This document shows positions 21,404-30,300 of a stretch of 37,393 nucleotides of DNA, piece by piece. This DNA comes from an uncultured Treponema sp. GTDB taxonomy: Bacteria; Spirochaetota; Spirochaetia; Treponematales; Treponemataceae. The notes beneath the pieces are model-generated. The model was given only the letters and a program-made list of their open reading frames with translations. It was not told the DNA's origin and did not search any database. The position numbers and the translations under genes were made by a program. The stretch spans positions 1 to 37,393 of the forward strand of contig CAMVSS010000006.1 of NCBI GenBank assembly GCA_947170195.1, given 5' to 3'. Each line of letters starts with the position of its first letter. The first letter of the stretch is position 1.

Positions 21404-24268
21404 ATGGAAAAAATAGCTTTGAAAATCAAGTTGACCAAAGGCAGTGCCTCATGCATAGCAGTTATACTCTGCGCGATTTTCTGGATACTGCTGTCTGCTC
21501 TTGGTATTTTGAATAAATTCGACCTTAGGGTTTACGACCTCCTCTTGGGCTTCAAAAAAAATCCTGACACCCGGAACGAGCTTCTGATTCTCGAAATCGA
21601 TAACTCGTCTCTCGAAGAAATCGGAACCTGGCCGTGGAACAGAAATGTCTATGCCGACAGCCTCATCAGATTGAAAGAGCTGGGAGTAAAATCAGTCCTT
21701 TTCGATATCGAATTTCTTTCACCATCCGACGCAAAGGTTGACGAGAATGCGCTTAACGATGCGATCGCTGATTTTGACGGGACCCTCCCTGATTTTTCAA
21801 AAATCTTGATCGACAATGATGATAAATTTGCCAGGGCACTTCAGTTTTTCAAGAATTCCTGGCTCACGGTGAACATGCGCGATCTGGACATCGCCTATTC
21901 AGAAAGCGATCTGGACTATGCCCGAAAAAGATTTTTGTTCGACGTTGAGGACAAGGACAATCTGATTCTTTCGGATTCGAGAAAAAATCTGGTCGATTCG
22001 CTGCATAATTCAATCTTTGATTCCATAAAAATGAAATCGATAGACTGGGACTCTCAGGAAGCAAAGAAAAAATATCTGGAAGGATTTTCTCCGGCTTTGC
22101 ACGATTTTGCTTTGCGGTGCGAGGGACTTGGCTTTCCGAACGTCGTTATTGATGAAGACGGAAGCAGACGGCGTGTTGAGCTTTTGAACAGGACGGACGG
22201 CGGTTTTACGGCTCAGCTCTCTTTTTCGCCTCTGCTCAAGGCTCTTTCACCTCAGAAAATCGAGCGAAAAAAACACTCAATAGTTTTGGAAGACTGCAAT
22301 TTTTTGATGAATGACGGAAGCTTTCAGAACAAAACGATAGAAATCCCGCTGGATGCAAAAGGAAGGATGCTGATCAACTGGAAGCACGGATATTTTACCG
22401 AATCTTTCAAGCACGACAATTTCCTGACGCTTTTCCAGCTGGATGAGCTTGAGAACAACATCGTGTCGGTGCTCGGTTCCCTTTCCGCATTTTTGGATTC
22501 ACTCGATTCGGTGCAGGTCGATGACAGGATTTTTTCCCCGCTCGAATCAGGTCTTGCCGCAAGAAATCTTCTTTCGGACTACGCCGATATCGGAGATTTC
22601 AAGAATTTCCTTCTTGAGCGGTGCGAGGGAATTGATTCCGACGGTGCGTACATAGGCGGCGGAATTGCTGACGACGAGTACGGAATGTATTTCGACGCGC
22701 GAAAATCGTTTTTCGAGGATGCGAATGCTCTTGCCGGCGGAAATTCTCTGGACGAGATCTTTGACAGGCTTTCCGCGCTCAGGGATTCTTTGGGAGAAGA
22801 GCAGTTCACCGTGGTTTGTGGAGAAATCGAGGAGCTTTTCGACGTTTTTAAGCACGAAACTGAGCTTTATCTGAAAATATTCGGAGAAACGCAGTCGAAA
22901 TTCAAGGATTCTTTCTGCATCGTCGGACATACGGCAAGCTCTTCCACCGATTTGGGTACGATTCCGTTCGAGAAAAGCTACCCGAACGTCGGAACTCACG
23001 CGAATGTTTACAACACAATAATGACGGAAGATTTCATAAAACCCGTGGGGCAGGCTTTTGCGCTGCTCTTTTCGGTCGCAATCTCCTTCCTGGCGATTTT
23101 TTTCACGGCTGACAAAAAGGCCGGCGTTCAGAATGTTGCCGGATTTGCTGGAGTCGCGGCGATAATAGTGCTTCCTGTGGGTGCGATCACTTCTTTCGGA
23201 ATCTACATGCCGTGCGTCGCGGCAATTATGAATGTCGTCTCTTCATATCTGGTAATATCGGTATACAGATTTGAGACGGCCGACCGCGACAGAAAATTCC
23301 TCCAGACGACTTTCGGAGCCTATGTCGCCCCTGCCGTTGTTGAGCAGATTGTCAAAAATCCTGAGATCGCAAAACTCGGCGGAAAAAGCGATGTGATTAC
23401 GGCACTTTTTTCGGACGTAAAATCTTTCTCTGGCTTTACGGAAGTCATAAACAATGAGGAGGGCGAGGATAAGGGGGCAGAACGCCTCGTCACGATCCTG
23501 AACGGATATCTCGGTGCGCTGAGCGACGCAATCATGGAGAACAATGGAACTATCGACAAATACGTCGGCGATGAGATAGTTTCGTTTTTCGGTGCGCCGG
23601 TTCATGACGAGAACAATGCTTTTGATGCCTGCGTCGCCGCAATCAGGATGCTTCAGGCTGAGAAGAAATTCAACGAGGAAAATGAAGCCATCCTGCCTGT
23701 AAATCCGCGGACCGGAAAACCGTTCTACCTCCAGTCCCGCGTCGGTTTGAACACGGGAAACATGGTCGTTGGCAATATGGGCACCGACAAAAAACTGAAC
23801 TATACAATCATGGGCAACAATGTGAATCTTGCCAGCCGTCTTGAGGGAACGAACAAGGTCTATGGATCCTGGATAATGTGCAGCGAGGGCACATGGCTCA
23901 AGGCTGACTCCGGCGATAACAAGGGAAAGCTTATTGCCAGAAAATTTGACTGCGTGCGGGTAATCAATGTCAACAAACCAGTTCCGATTTACAACATAAT
24001 CGGGCTGAGGGACGAGCTTGACGAAAACCGGATTCGAGCAACCGAAATATTCAACGAGGGCATGGAATGGTATTTGCGGGGCGCGGACACAATGGAAGCT
24101 CACAAGGATACGGAGGATTTTAAGAAAGCCTATGAGTGCTATAAACGGGCATTCGAACTTTATCCAGAGGATGAATCTTCGAGAGTGTTTATGGACAGAT
24201 GTACAGAGTTCTTAAAGAACGGAGTCAGCGGAGTTTGGGACGGAGTTTATGTGATGACCTCAAAATAA
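21404..24268 (+). CDS. CHASE2-domain adenylate cyclase
   Basis: A 954-residue membrane sensor. A helix near residues 17-36 precedes a long extracytoplasmic CHASE2 domain (RVYDLLLGFKKNPDTRNELLILEIDNSSLEEIGTWPWNR to THANVYNTIMTEDFI). Three membrane helices follow near 548-620. A class III cyclase domain near 660-860 carries metal Asp D671 (ALFSDVKSF) and D723 (DKYVGDE), substrate-specifying K719 and T801, and N808/R812 (NNVNLASRLEG) for the transition state. The K/T pair is the usual bacterial adenylate cyclase combination, so cAMP is the expected product. The C-terminus ends in a TPR-like segment (DFKKAYECYKRAFELYPEDESS). It diverges from a FecR/barrel set. The ligand is unknown. Confidence 0.9.
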   Translation: MEKIALKIKLTKGSASCIAVILCAIFWILLSALGILNKFDLRVYDLLLGFKKNPDTRNELLILEIDNSSLEEIGTWPWNRNVYADSLIRLKELGVKSVLFDIEFLSPSDAKVDENALNDAIADFDGTLPDFSKILIDNDDKFARALQFFKNSWLTVNMRDLDIAYSESDLDYARKRFLFDVEDKDNLILSDSRKNLVDSLHNSIFDSIKMKSIDWDSQEAKKKYLEGFSPALHDFALRCEGLGFPNVVIDEDGSRRRVELLNRTDGGFTAQLSFSPLLKALSPQKIERKKHSIVLEDCNFLMNDGSFQNKTIEIPLDAKGRMLINWKHGYFTESFKHDNFLTLFQLDELENNIVSVLGSLSAFLDSLDSVQVDDRIFSPLESGLAARNLLSDYADIGDFKNFLLERCEGIDSDGAYIGGGIADDEYGMYFDARKSFFEDANALAGGNSLDEIFDRLSALRDSLGEEQFTVVCGEIEELFDVFKHETELYLKIFGETQSKFKDSFCIVGHTASSSTDLGTIPFEKSYPNVGTHANVYNTIMTEDFIKPVGQAFALLFSVAISFLAIFFTADKKAGVQNVAGFAGVAAIIVLPVGAITSFGIYMPCVAAIMNVVSSYLVISVYRFETADRDRKFLQTTFGAYVAPAVVEQIVKNPEIAKLGGKSDVITALFSDVKSFSGFTEVINNEEGEDKGAERLVTILNGYLGALSDAIMENNGTIDKYVGDEIVSFFGAPVHDENNAFDACVAAIRMLQAEKKFNEENEAILPVNPRTGKPFYLQSRVGLNTGNMVVGNMGTDKKLNYTIMGNNVNLASRLEGTNKVYGSWIMCSEGTWLKADSGDNKGKLIARKFDCVRVINVNKPVPIYNIIGLRDELDENRIRATEIFNEGMEWYLRGADTMEAHKDTEDFKKAYECYKRAFELYPEDESSRVFMDRCTEFLKNGVSGVWDGVYVMTSK

Positions 24269-24291
24269 CAGCTGTTGAAAAAACTGTTATT
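24264..24291. other. Inverted repeat at the end of the cyclase gene
   Basis: AATAACAG (24264-24271, overlapping the stop codon) pairs with CTGTTATT (24284-24291). There is no clean T-run, so its use as a terminator is doubtful. Confidence 0.35.
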
Positions 24292-24367
24292 ATATGTAGA
24301 AAAAATTGTTATAACCTGAAACAAGTCTCCTAAAAAACCATTTTTTAAGTAATATGAAATCATAAAT

Positions 24368-24433
24368 CGATGAGGTGCTGCGCCGGTTTAATCCTACTTG
24401 CCCGCAGACTCTCATCGCACAGCAAGACGGGAG
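24368..24433 (+). promoter_or_regulatory. Candidate structured RNA leader before the efflux operon
   Basis: CGATGAG (24368-24374) pairs with CTCATCG (24411-24417), extended inward by a G-T pair and then CTGCG (24378-24382) with CGCAG (24403-24407), enclosing a 20-base loop. Just downstream, GGGAG (24429-24433) is the ribosome binding site of the TolC-like gene, and CCCG at 24401-24404 in the upper stem could instead pair with CGGG at 24428-24431. This is the layout of a cis-acting switch, but it matches no riboswitch class known to me. Confidence 0.4.
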
Positions 24434-24440
24434 ATTTTTC

Positions 24441-25802
24441 ATGAAGAAGACATTAATGTTGCTCACCGCTGGTTTTATAAGTGCGCTGGCTTTTTCTGAG
24501 CAATACACGCTTTCGGTTGATGATGCCGTGGAAATCGCACTTAAAAACAATGTTTCTGTAGCTCAGAGCGAGATAACTCTGAACGCCGCCAAACGAACAA
24601 AAAATCACAGCTGGAACAGCATCAGCCCATCGCTCAGCGTTGGCTCAACTGCCAGCATTCCTGTGAATCAGCTCAGCGATGATGAAGCCGCATACAAAGC
24701 TTCATACGGATTTTCGGCGACCGCCTCGCTTTCGCTGAACGCAAATCTCTTTACGACGATGAACTCGGCAAAAATCAATTACGAACTTGGAAAAATTACT
24801 TTTGCAGATGCCCTTCGATCTGTGGAGCTTGGTGTCCGACAGGCATTTTACGGGCTTCTGTACGAAAAAGAAAACATCACCCTTCAGGAAAAAAATCTTG
24901 AGATTGCAAAACAGACTTATTCCAACAATCTTGCGAAGTACAATCAGGGAAGACTGAACGAAATCGACGTTCTGAGCGCGGAAGTTTCTTACAAAAGCTC
25001 AATTCCTACGGTGGAAAGCGCGCGCACGTCTTACCAGAACGATCTGGCGAGCTTCAAGCAGATTCTTGGACTTAATCCGGAGGACGAGATAGAGCTTTCC
25101 GGCAACCTTAACGACATGCTCTATCTGGACGAAATAAATCTGGACGGAGTTGAGATTTGTTCTTCCGAAATAAAAACGCTCGAAAAAAAGATTGAAAGCG
25201 CGAAAAACAGCGTATGGGGCGCAAGATTTTCAGCATATTCTCCATCGCTGAACGCTTCATTCAACTGGTCAAACAAAACATTCTATATAGATTATGACGG
25301 TGACAACAAACCTGATCATTCAAAATCAGCTTCCATAACGCTTTCGGCTACCATCCCTTTGGACGGAGTGCTTCCTTGGTCTTCAAAAAATGACAACATT
25401 GATTCCGCAAAGGACACTCTTAAAAATTACGAGCTTCAGCTGAAAGATTTAAAAACAAATTTCCAGCTGTCCGTGGACTCTTACCTCAGGTCGCTTAAGC
25501 AGAATCAGGAGTCCATTAGATACAGGCAGGCGAACGTGACCCTTGCCCAAAAATCTTACGACATGACCCTCGAGGCATATAACAGAGGCTCCAAGGATTT
25601 GCTGACGCTTCAAACCGCGAACAACTCGCTTTTGTCGGCGCAGCTGGCCCTGAAAAACGAAATCTACACGTTTACAAAAAATCTTCTGAATCTTGAGAAT
25701 AAAATCGGGGTTTCGTTCGGTTCCCTCGTTCAGAAAACAGCGGATGCCGATGCCGAAACTTCGGTGGCGTTAAAAACAAGTGAAAAATCAGAAAACTCAT
25801 AA
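24441..25802 (+). CDS. TolC-family outer-membrane efflux protein
   Basis: The product is 453 residues from the ATG at 24441 (GGGAG 7 bases upstream); an upstream in-frame start at 24375 runs through the structured leader and is rejected. A signal peptide (MKKTLMLLTAGFISALAFS) is followed by two OEP repeats: LSVDDAVEIALKNNVSVAQSEITLNAAKRTK and YGLLYEKENITLQEKNLEIAKQTYSNNLAKYNQGRLNEIDVLSAE in the first half; RYRQANVTLAQKSYDMTLEAYNRGSKDLLTLQTANNSLLSAQLAL in the second. Such proteins form the outer-membrane channel of tripartite pumps. It is first in an operon with an adaptor and RND pump. Confidence 0.9.
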   Translation: MKKTLMLLTAGFISALAFSEQYTLSVDDAVEIALKNNVSVAQSEITLNAAKRTKNHSWNSISPSLSVGSTASIPVNQLSDDEAAYKASYGFSATASLSLNANLFTTMNSAKINYELGKITFADALRSVELGVRQAFYGLLYEKENITLQEKNLEIAKQTYSNNLAKYNQGRLNEIDVLSAEVSYKSSIPTVESARTSYQNDLASFKQILGLNPEDEIELSGNLNDMLYLDEINLDGVEICSSEIKTLEKKIESAKNSVWGARFSAYSPSLNASFNWSNKTFYIDYDGDNKPDHSKSASITLSATIPLDGVLPWSSKNDNIDSAKDTLKNYELQLKDLKTNFQLSVDSYLRSLKQNQESIRYRQANVTLAQKSYDMTLEAYNRGSKDLLTLQTANNSLLSAQLALKNEIYTFTKNLLNLENKIGVSFGSLVQKTADADAETSVALKTSEKSENS

Positions 25803-25814
25803 GGTGGTGAATAT

Positions 25815-26828
25815 ATGAAAATTGCAGGAAAGGAAATCAGAAAATCACATTTTGTAGCTGTCGTGGCTCTGGGTGTCACGGTATTTGCGGTCGTTTTTGC
25901 CACAATAAGTTCGAAAAATGCAAAGAACGCCGGGCCTGCCGGAATGGGTGCAGGAGCGCGCAGAATGAGGGGCGGCGGAAACACTGTCGTATCCGTAAAG
26001 ACAATGGAGCTTGCCGTTACAACGCTTCACGGTTATGTGTCAACGAACGGCGAGGTAGAAAGCCAGAATTCAGTTTCGGTTTTTCCTGATATGGGCGGAA
26101 AGGTGATTTCAACGAATGTCGTGCTCGGTTCTGTCGTAAAGAAGGGTGACATTATTGCGTATGTCGATCCAAGCGAACCTGGTTCTTCTTACCGTTCAAG
26201 CCCTGTTTATGCGCCTATCAGCGGAAGCATAATATCAACGCCGCTCAAAAATGGAACAAAAGTTACTACGAGCACCGCTGTAGCGACAATCGGGGACATA
26301 AAAAATCTTCAGGTGACGGCGAATGTGCCGGAGCGATATGTTTCTGTTCTGAAGACTGGTCTGAAAGCAAACGTCAAGGTTGAGGCTTATCCGGATGTGG
26401 TTTTTGAGGCTACCGTCAGCCGTGTCAGTCCGGTGGTTGATTCTACAAGCCGCACAAAAGAGGTCGTGCTGACTTTTGACAAGATCGATCCGAGAGTCAA
26501 TGCCGGAATGTTCGCAAAAGTTATTCTCTACACGGAAGATTATACGGACTGCGTTGTAATGCCTGTGGATGCGCTGGTTCAGAACGGTGATGATTATTAC
26601 GCATACATCGTGAATGATGACAGCACCGTAAAAAAACAGAAAGTGACGCTCGGAAAATCTGTTGACGGCGTTGTTCAGATTACAAGCGGATTGGAAAGCG
26701 GCTTGAGAGTCGTCACTCAGGGACAGACTTCTCTTGCCGAAGGTTCGAAGATTCTTGATATAACGAATGGCGTTCAGCAGTCAAACGAAAAAGAAAAATC
26801 TTTCGGTTCAAAGCGCAAAGGCGAGTAG
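25815..26828 (+). CDS. RND efflux periplasmic adaptor (MFP/HlyD family)
   Basis: The 337-residue product has an N-terminal membrane anchor (residues about 13-32), then a Gly/Arg/Met-rich linker. A biotinyl-lipoyl-like domain follows (GYVSTNGEVESQNSVSVFPDMGGKVISTNVVLGSVVKKGDIIAYVDPS, APISGSIISTPLKNGTKVTTSTAVATI), then beta-barrel and membrane-proximal domains (TSRTKEVVLTFDKIDPRVNAGMFAKVIL, VVMPVDALVQNGDDYYAYIVNDDSTVKKQKVTLG). The alpha-hairpin between the lipoyl halves is very short. It joins the RND pump to the TolC-like channel. It starts 12 bp after the channel gene with AAGGTGGTG before the ATG. Confidence 0.9.
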   Translation: MKIAGKEIRKSHFVAVVALGVTVFAVVFATISSKNAKNAGPAGMGAGARRMRGGGNTVVSVKTMELAVTTLHGYVSTNGEVESQNSVSVFPDMGGKVISTNVVLGSVVKKGDIIAYVDPSEPGSSYRSSPVYAPISGSIISTPLKNGTKVTTSTAVATIGDIKNLQVTANVPERYVSVLKTGLKANVKVEAYPDVVFEATVSRVSPVVDSTSRTKEVVLTFDKIDPRVNAGMFAKVILYTEDYTDCVVMPVDALVQNGDDYYAYIVNDDSTVKKQKVTLGKSVDGVVQITSGLESGLRVVTQGQTSLAEGSKILDITNGVQQSNEKEKSFGSKRKGE

Positions 26829-26855
26829 TTTTATTAGATTTAGGAGCGAGAAAAT

Positions 26856-29800
26856 ATGAGCATATCAAAACGCACCCTTGACCACCCGGTTTTGACACTG
26901 ATTGTCTTTGTCTTGCTGGGAATTGTCGGAGTTTTTACCTTAAAAAATGTGGCGGTCAGCCTGATGCCTGACGTTGATTCTCCGTACATCAGCGTCCGCA
27001 CAACATATACAAATGCTGGTCCTGAATCCGTTGAAAAATCAGTTACAAAAGTCCTTGAGGCACAGCTTGTTTCTGTGAGCGGACTTAAAAATATGACCTC
27101 GACATCAAGCTCAGGTTCCTCATCGATTTCGATGGAATTCAATTACGGAACTGACCTCGATGAAGTTACAAATGACATCCGTGACAAAATCAGCCGCGTT
27201 TCTAAAAACCTTCCTGACGGCGCGGGATCCCCTTCTATAATGAAGATGGACTCCGACTCAATGCCGATCATGCGCATCGCAGTCCGCGGAAACCGTTCGA
27301 ATGACGACCTCAAGCTTATCGCGGAGGACACCATCGTTGATCTTTTCGAGCAGGTTGACGGAATTGCGGAAGCAAGCGTTCAGGGCGGAAGAACAAAAAT
27401 CGTCCGTGTCGATATTTCCCAGAACAGGCTTGCGGCTTATGGGCTTACGATGACTTCTGTCAGCGCCGCGCTGAGCAAGCAGAACCTGGAGCTTGGCGGA
27501 GGAAAAATCACCGAGGGAGTTCACGATTACACAATCCGAACGACAGGCGAATTTTCCAGCATCGAGGAAATTAACGACACGATCATCACGACCGTAAACA
27601 ACTATGTGGTGCGCCTCAAGGATTTGGGAAACGCTTATCTTGGATATCAGGACAAGACTACGGACGTATTCATAAACGGCGAGCCTGGAATTTACATCAA
27701 TATCACAAAGCAGTCTGGAAAAAACACTGTTACGGTCGCAAAGGCCGCTCGCGCAAAAATGGCCGAGATAACGGATATCCTTCCGAGCGATGTTTCCCTT
27801 GAAATCATCCAGGATTCCTCGGAGTCAATCAATGATACAATCAGCACGCTTGTAGAATCTGCATACACAGGTCTGTTCCTTGCGGTTTTGATTCTCTTCC
27901 TCTTCCTGAAATCTGGAAAATCAACGCTGATAATCGCTATTTCTATCCCGCTTTCGATAATCATAACCTTGCTCTGCATGAACTTTGCGGGAATCACTCT
28001 TAATATGATGACCCTTACGGGGCTGATCCTTGGCGTAGGTATGATTGTAGACGCGTCAATCGTAATGATTGAGAACATCTATGCGTACAGAACTCGCGGA
28101 GCAAAACCTAAAGTTGCGGCAGTCTTAGGTTCTTCGGAGATGATAATGTCCGTCATTTCGGGCAACCTTACGACAATCTGCGTCTTCCTTCCGTTCATTT
28201 TCTTCATAAAAGATCTGGGAATGATGGGGCAGATGTTCAAGGGAATCATCTTCACCGTCGTAATCGCGCTCATATCGTCACTGTTCGTTGCAATCTTTCT
28301 TGTTCCGGTTCTTGCAGGAAAATTCCTTCCGCTGACAAACCGAAAGGAGAAGCCTCTTAAAATCAAGGCTCAGCAAAGATTCTATGATTTGCTCGAAGTC
28401 CCAATGACCGCACTGACGAGGCTTTACCGCCGTGCGCTAAAGTCTGCGCTCACCCACCGCGGCGTGACGGTCATCGTGTGCGTCTGTGCCCTTGTAATGG
28501 CCCTCGCCTTTATTCCGACACTCCGCATTCAGATGATGAATGCCGGAACTGATGACAGCGTAACTCTCAACCTGACCATGCCGATCGGAACGACTCTGAG
28601 CGAGACTGAGGCTGTCATGAAGAGTTTCCAGCAGATTGTATTTGACGAGATTGAGGGATACACGACGGTCATCACATCAATCGGTTCTTCGGGAAGGGGA
28701 TCTGCCACTTCTTACAGGGGTGCAATTCAGATAAACCTTCCGGAAAGCGACCAGCAGATCGATACGTCGACGACAATTCAGCAAAAGCTCCGCGCACACT
28801 TCAATGACTTTACAGACGCTAGGTTTTCGTTCTCTCAGGGAATGATGAGGCAGATGACGGGAAGCGACTTCAAGCTGAAAATCCGCGCGGATGACCTGGA
28901 CACGGCTTTGGATGTCGCGAATCAGGTGCGCTCTGTAATGGAATCGATAAGCGATATCGGAGAAGTTTCCATAGATACCGATGAAGGTCTTCCTGAAGTC
29001 GAGGTAGTAATTGACAGACAGAGGGCTTATTCGTTCGGAGTCGATATCCAGACAGTTGCGAAAGAAATCAACTATGCGATCAACGGTGTAACTTCGACAA
29101 CATACCGTCAGGCCGGAAAGGAATATGATGTGATTCTGATGTATCAGAATTCCGACAGAAAGACTGTGAGTGACCTTGAGCAGATTTATGTAAAGGGTAG
29201 CAGCGGCATGGTCAGTGTGGCAAACTTTGCGACCGTAAAGAAAGGCCTCGGTCCTGTTTCGATAAAGCGAGTTAATCAGAGCCGCGTAGTTACCGTGAGC
29301 GCGGACAATAACGGAAATCGAAACGGAAATATTGTCGAGGCAGACATAAAGGCTGGAATCGCATCTTCGTTTATCGTTCCTGACGGCGTTACAATCAGCT
29401 ATGAGGGAACGTGGAAAGATACGCAGGAGCAGGGAAGGGTATACGGAATGATCGCCCTGATGGCTATCCTGCTGGTATTCGGTGTAATGGCCGGAACTTA
29501 TGAATCTTTCAAGGCTCCGTTCATCAATCTTATGACAATTCCATTCCTTATCATCGGTGTCGTGTTCATCTATAAGGTGACCGGGCAGCCGTTCAGCATG
29601 ACCAGTGCGGTAGGTCTCATCATGCTTGTAGGAATCGTCGTAAACAACGGTATCATCCTCGTTGACTACACGAATCTTCTGATGGATCGCGGGGCAAAGA
29701 AAATCGACGCATGTCTTGAGGCCGGTGCGAGCCGACTCAGGCCTGTATTGATGACTACGCTGACGACAATTCTCGGAATGCTTCCTATGTGTTTCGCTAC

Positions 29801-29981
29801 CAGCGGAAGCGCGGCGATGGTTCAGCCGATCGGTGTCGCCGTAGTCGGAGGTCTCACGTCATCAACATTCATCACCCTGTTCTTCATTCCGGTTCTTTAC
29901 TCCCTCGTGATGAATGACAAAAAGCATGAGAAGAGCCGAATTGAAGTTTTGCTGACATCCGGAAAAAATAAAAATCGCTAA
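26856..29981 (+). CDS. RND efflux pump, inner-membrane transporter (HAE1/AcrB-like)
   Basis: A 1041-residue protein with the duplicated RND layout: first membrane helix (HPVLTLIVFVLLGIVGVFTL), porter domain, helices 2-6 near residues 330-480, eighth helix near 530, second porter domain, and helices near 860-1020. It ends with a basic tail. Relative to AcrB, the TM4 Asp pair is reduced to one (D399 in MIVDASIVMIEN, next residue Ala) and the TM10 Lys is replaced by Asn (N930 in VVNNGIILVDY). It uses the proton gradient to export drugs, lipids or similar; substrate unknown. It has AGGAG upstream and follows the adaptor by 27 bp. Confidence 0.93.
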   Translation: MSISKRTLDHPVLTLIVFVLLGIVGVFTLKNVAVSLMPDVDSPYISVRTTYTNAGPESVEKSVTKVLEAQLVSVSGLKNMTSTSSSGSSSISMEFNYGTDLDEVTNDIRDKISRVSKNLPDGAGSPSIMKMDSDSMPIMRIAVRGNRSNDDLKLIAEDTIVDLFEQVDGIAEASVQGGRTKIVRVDISQNRLAAYGLTMTSVSAALSKQNLELGGGKITEGVHDYTIRTTGEFSSIEEINDTIITTVNNYVVRLKDLGNAYLGYQDKTTDVFINGEPGIYINITKQSGKNTVTVAKAARAKMAEITDILPSDVSLEIIQDSSESINDTISTLVESAYTGLFLAVLILFLFLKSGKSTLIIAISIPLSIIITLLCMNFAGITLNMMTLTGLILGVGMIVDASIVMIENIYAYRTRGAKPKVAAVLGSSEMIMSVISGNLTTICVFLPFIFFIKDLGMMGQMFKGIIFTVVIALISSLFVAIFLVPVLAGKFLPLTNRKEKPLKIKAQQRFYDLLEVPMTALTRLYRRALKSALTHRGVTVIVCVCALVMALAFIPTLRIQMMNAGTDDSVTLNLTMPIGTTLSETEAVMKSFQQIVFDEIEGYTTVITSIGSSGRGSATSYRGAIQINLPESDQQIDTSTTIQQKLRAHFNDFTDARFSFSQGMMRQMTGSDFKLKIRADDLDTALDVANQVRSVMESISDIGEVSIDTDEGLPEVEVVIDRQRAYSFGVDIQTVAKEINYAINGVTSTTYRQAGKEYDVILMYQNSDRKTVSDLEQIYVKGSSGMVSVANFATVKKGLGPVSIKRVNQSRVVTVSADNNGNRNGNIVEADIKAGIASSFIVPDGVTISYEGTWKDTQEQGRVYGMIALMAILLVFGVMAGTYESFKAPFINLMTIPFLIIGVVFIYKVTGQPFSMTSAVGLIMLVGIVVNNGIILVDYTNLLMDRGAKKIDACLEAGASRLRPVLMTTLTTILGMLPMCFATSGSAAMVQPIGVAVVGGLTSSTFITLFFIPVLYSLVMNDKKHEKSRIEVLLTSGKNKNR

Positions 29982-30013
29982 CGCGGAGTTTTTAAGGGGA
30001 TAAGGAGAAAAGT

Positions 30014-30298
30014 ATGTATCGTGCAGAAATAATTGCGAATCAGTCTGTTCAGGACGAAATAATTCAGCTTCTGGAAGAACATATTCAGGGCATTTTGTAT
30101 ACGATAGTGCCCCTTGTGAACGGCCGCGGCAAGGATTCCTATAAAATGGGAAATTCGACTTGGCCGGAGACAAATTTTATGCTGATAAGCTATATCGCGG
30201 ACGATGATGTCGAGGTCGTTCGGGCAATCATCAAGGCCGTAAAAGAAAAATTCAGCGGAGAGGGAATAAAACTCTTCTTCGTGAAGGCCGAGGACTGA
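30014..30298 (+). CDS. Small PII-like (ferredoxin-like fold) protein next to an RND pump
   Basis: The 94-residue product has a beta-alpha-beta pattern like PII/CutA-type proteins: MYRAEIIANQSVQDEIIQLLEEHI, a loop with GRGKDSYKMGNSTWPETNFMLISYI, then VEVVRAIIKAVKEKF and a final strand IKLFFVKAED. The classical PII T-loop tyrosine and ATP motifs are not evident. Its gene has AAGGAGA upstream and lies 32 bp after the RND gene, in the same operon. A regulatory or small-molecule-sensing role for the pump is plausible by analogy with PII-like proteins found beside other transporters, but is an inference. Confidence 0.6.
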   Translation: MYRAEIIANQSVQDEIIQLLEEHIQGILYTIVPLVNGRGKDSYKMGNSTWPETNFMLISYIADDDVEVVRAIIKAVKEKFSGEGIKLFFVKAED

Positions 30299-30300
30299 TT

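Noticed and set aside
23243-24103. 286-codon minus-strand frame opposite the cyclase domain
   Set aside because: The plus strand codes a clear class III cyclase with catalytic residues; the antisense frame has no ribosome binding site and no recognisable domain.
24368-24433. Known riboswitch class in the efflux operon leader
   Set aside because: I compared it by eye with cyclic-di-GMP, cyclic-di-AMP, fluoride, purine, TPP, glycine and cobalamin consensus features and found no match; kept only as an unnamed candidate structure.
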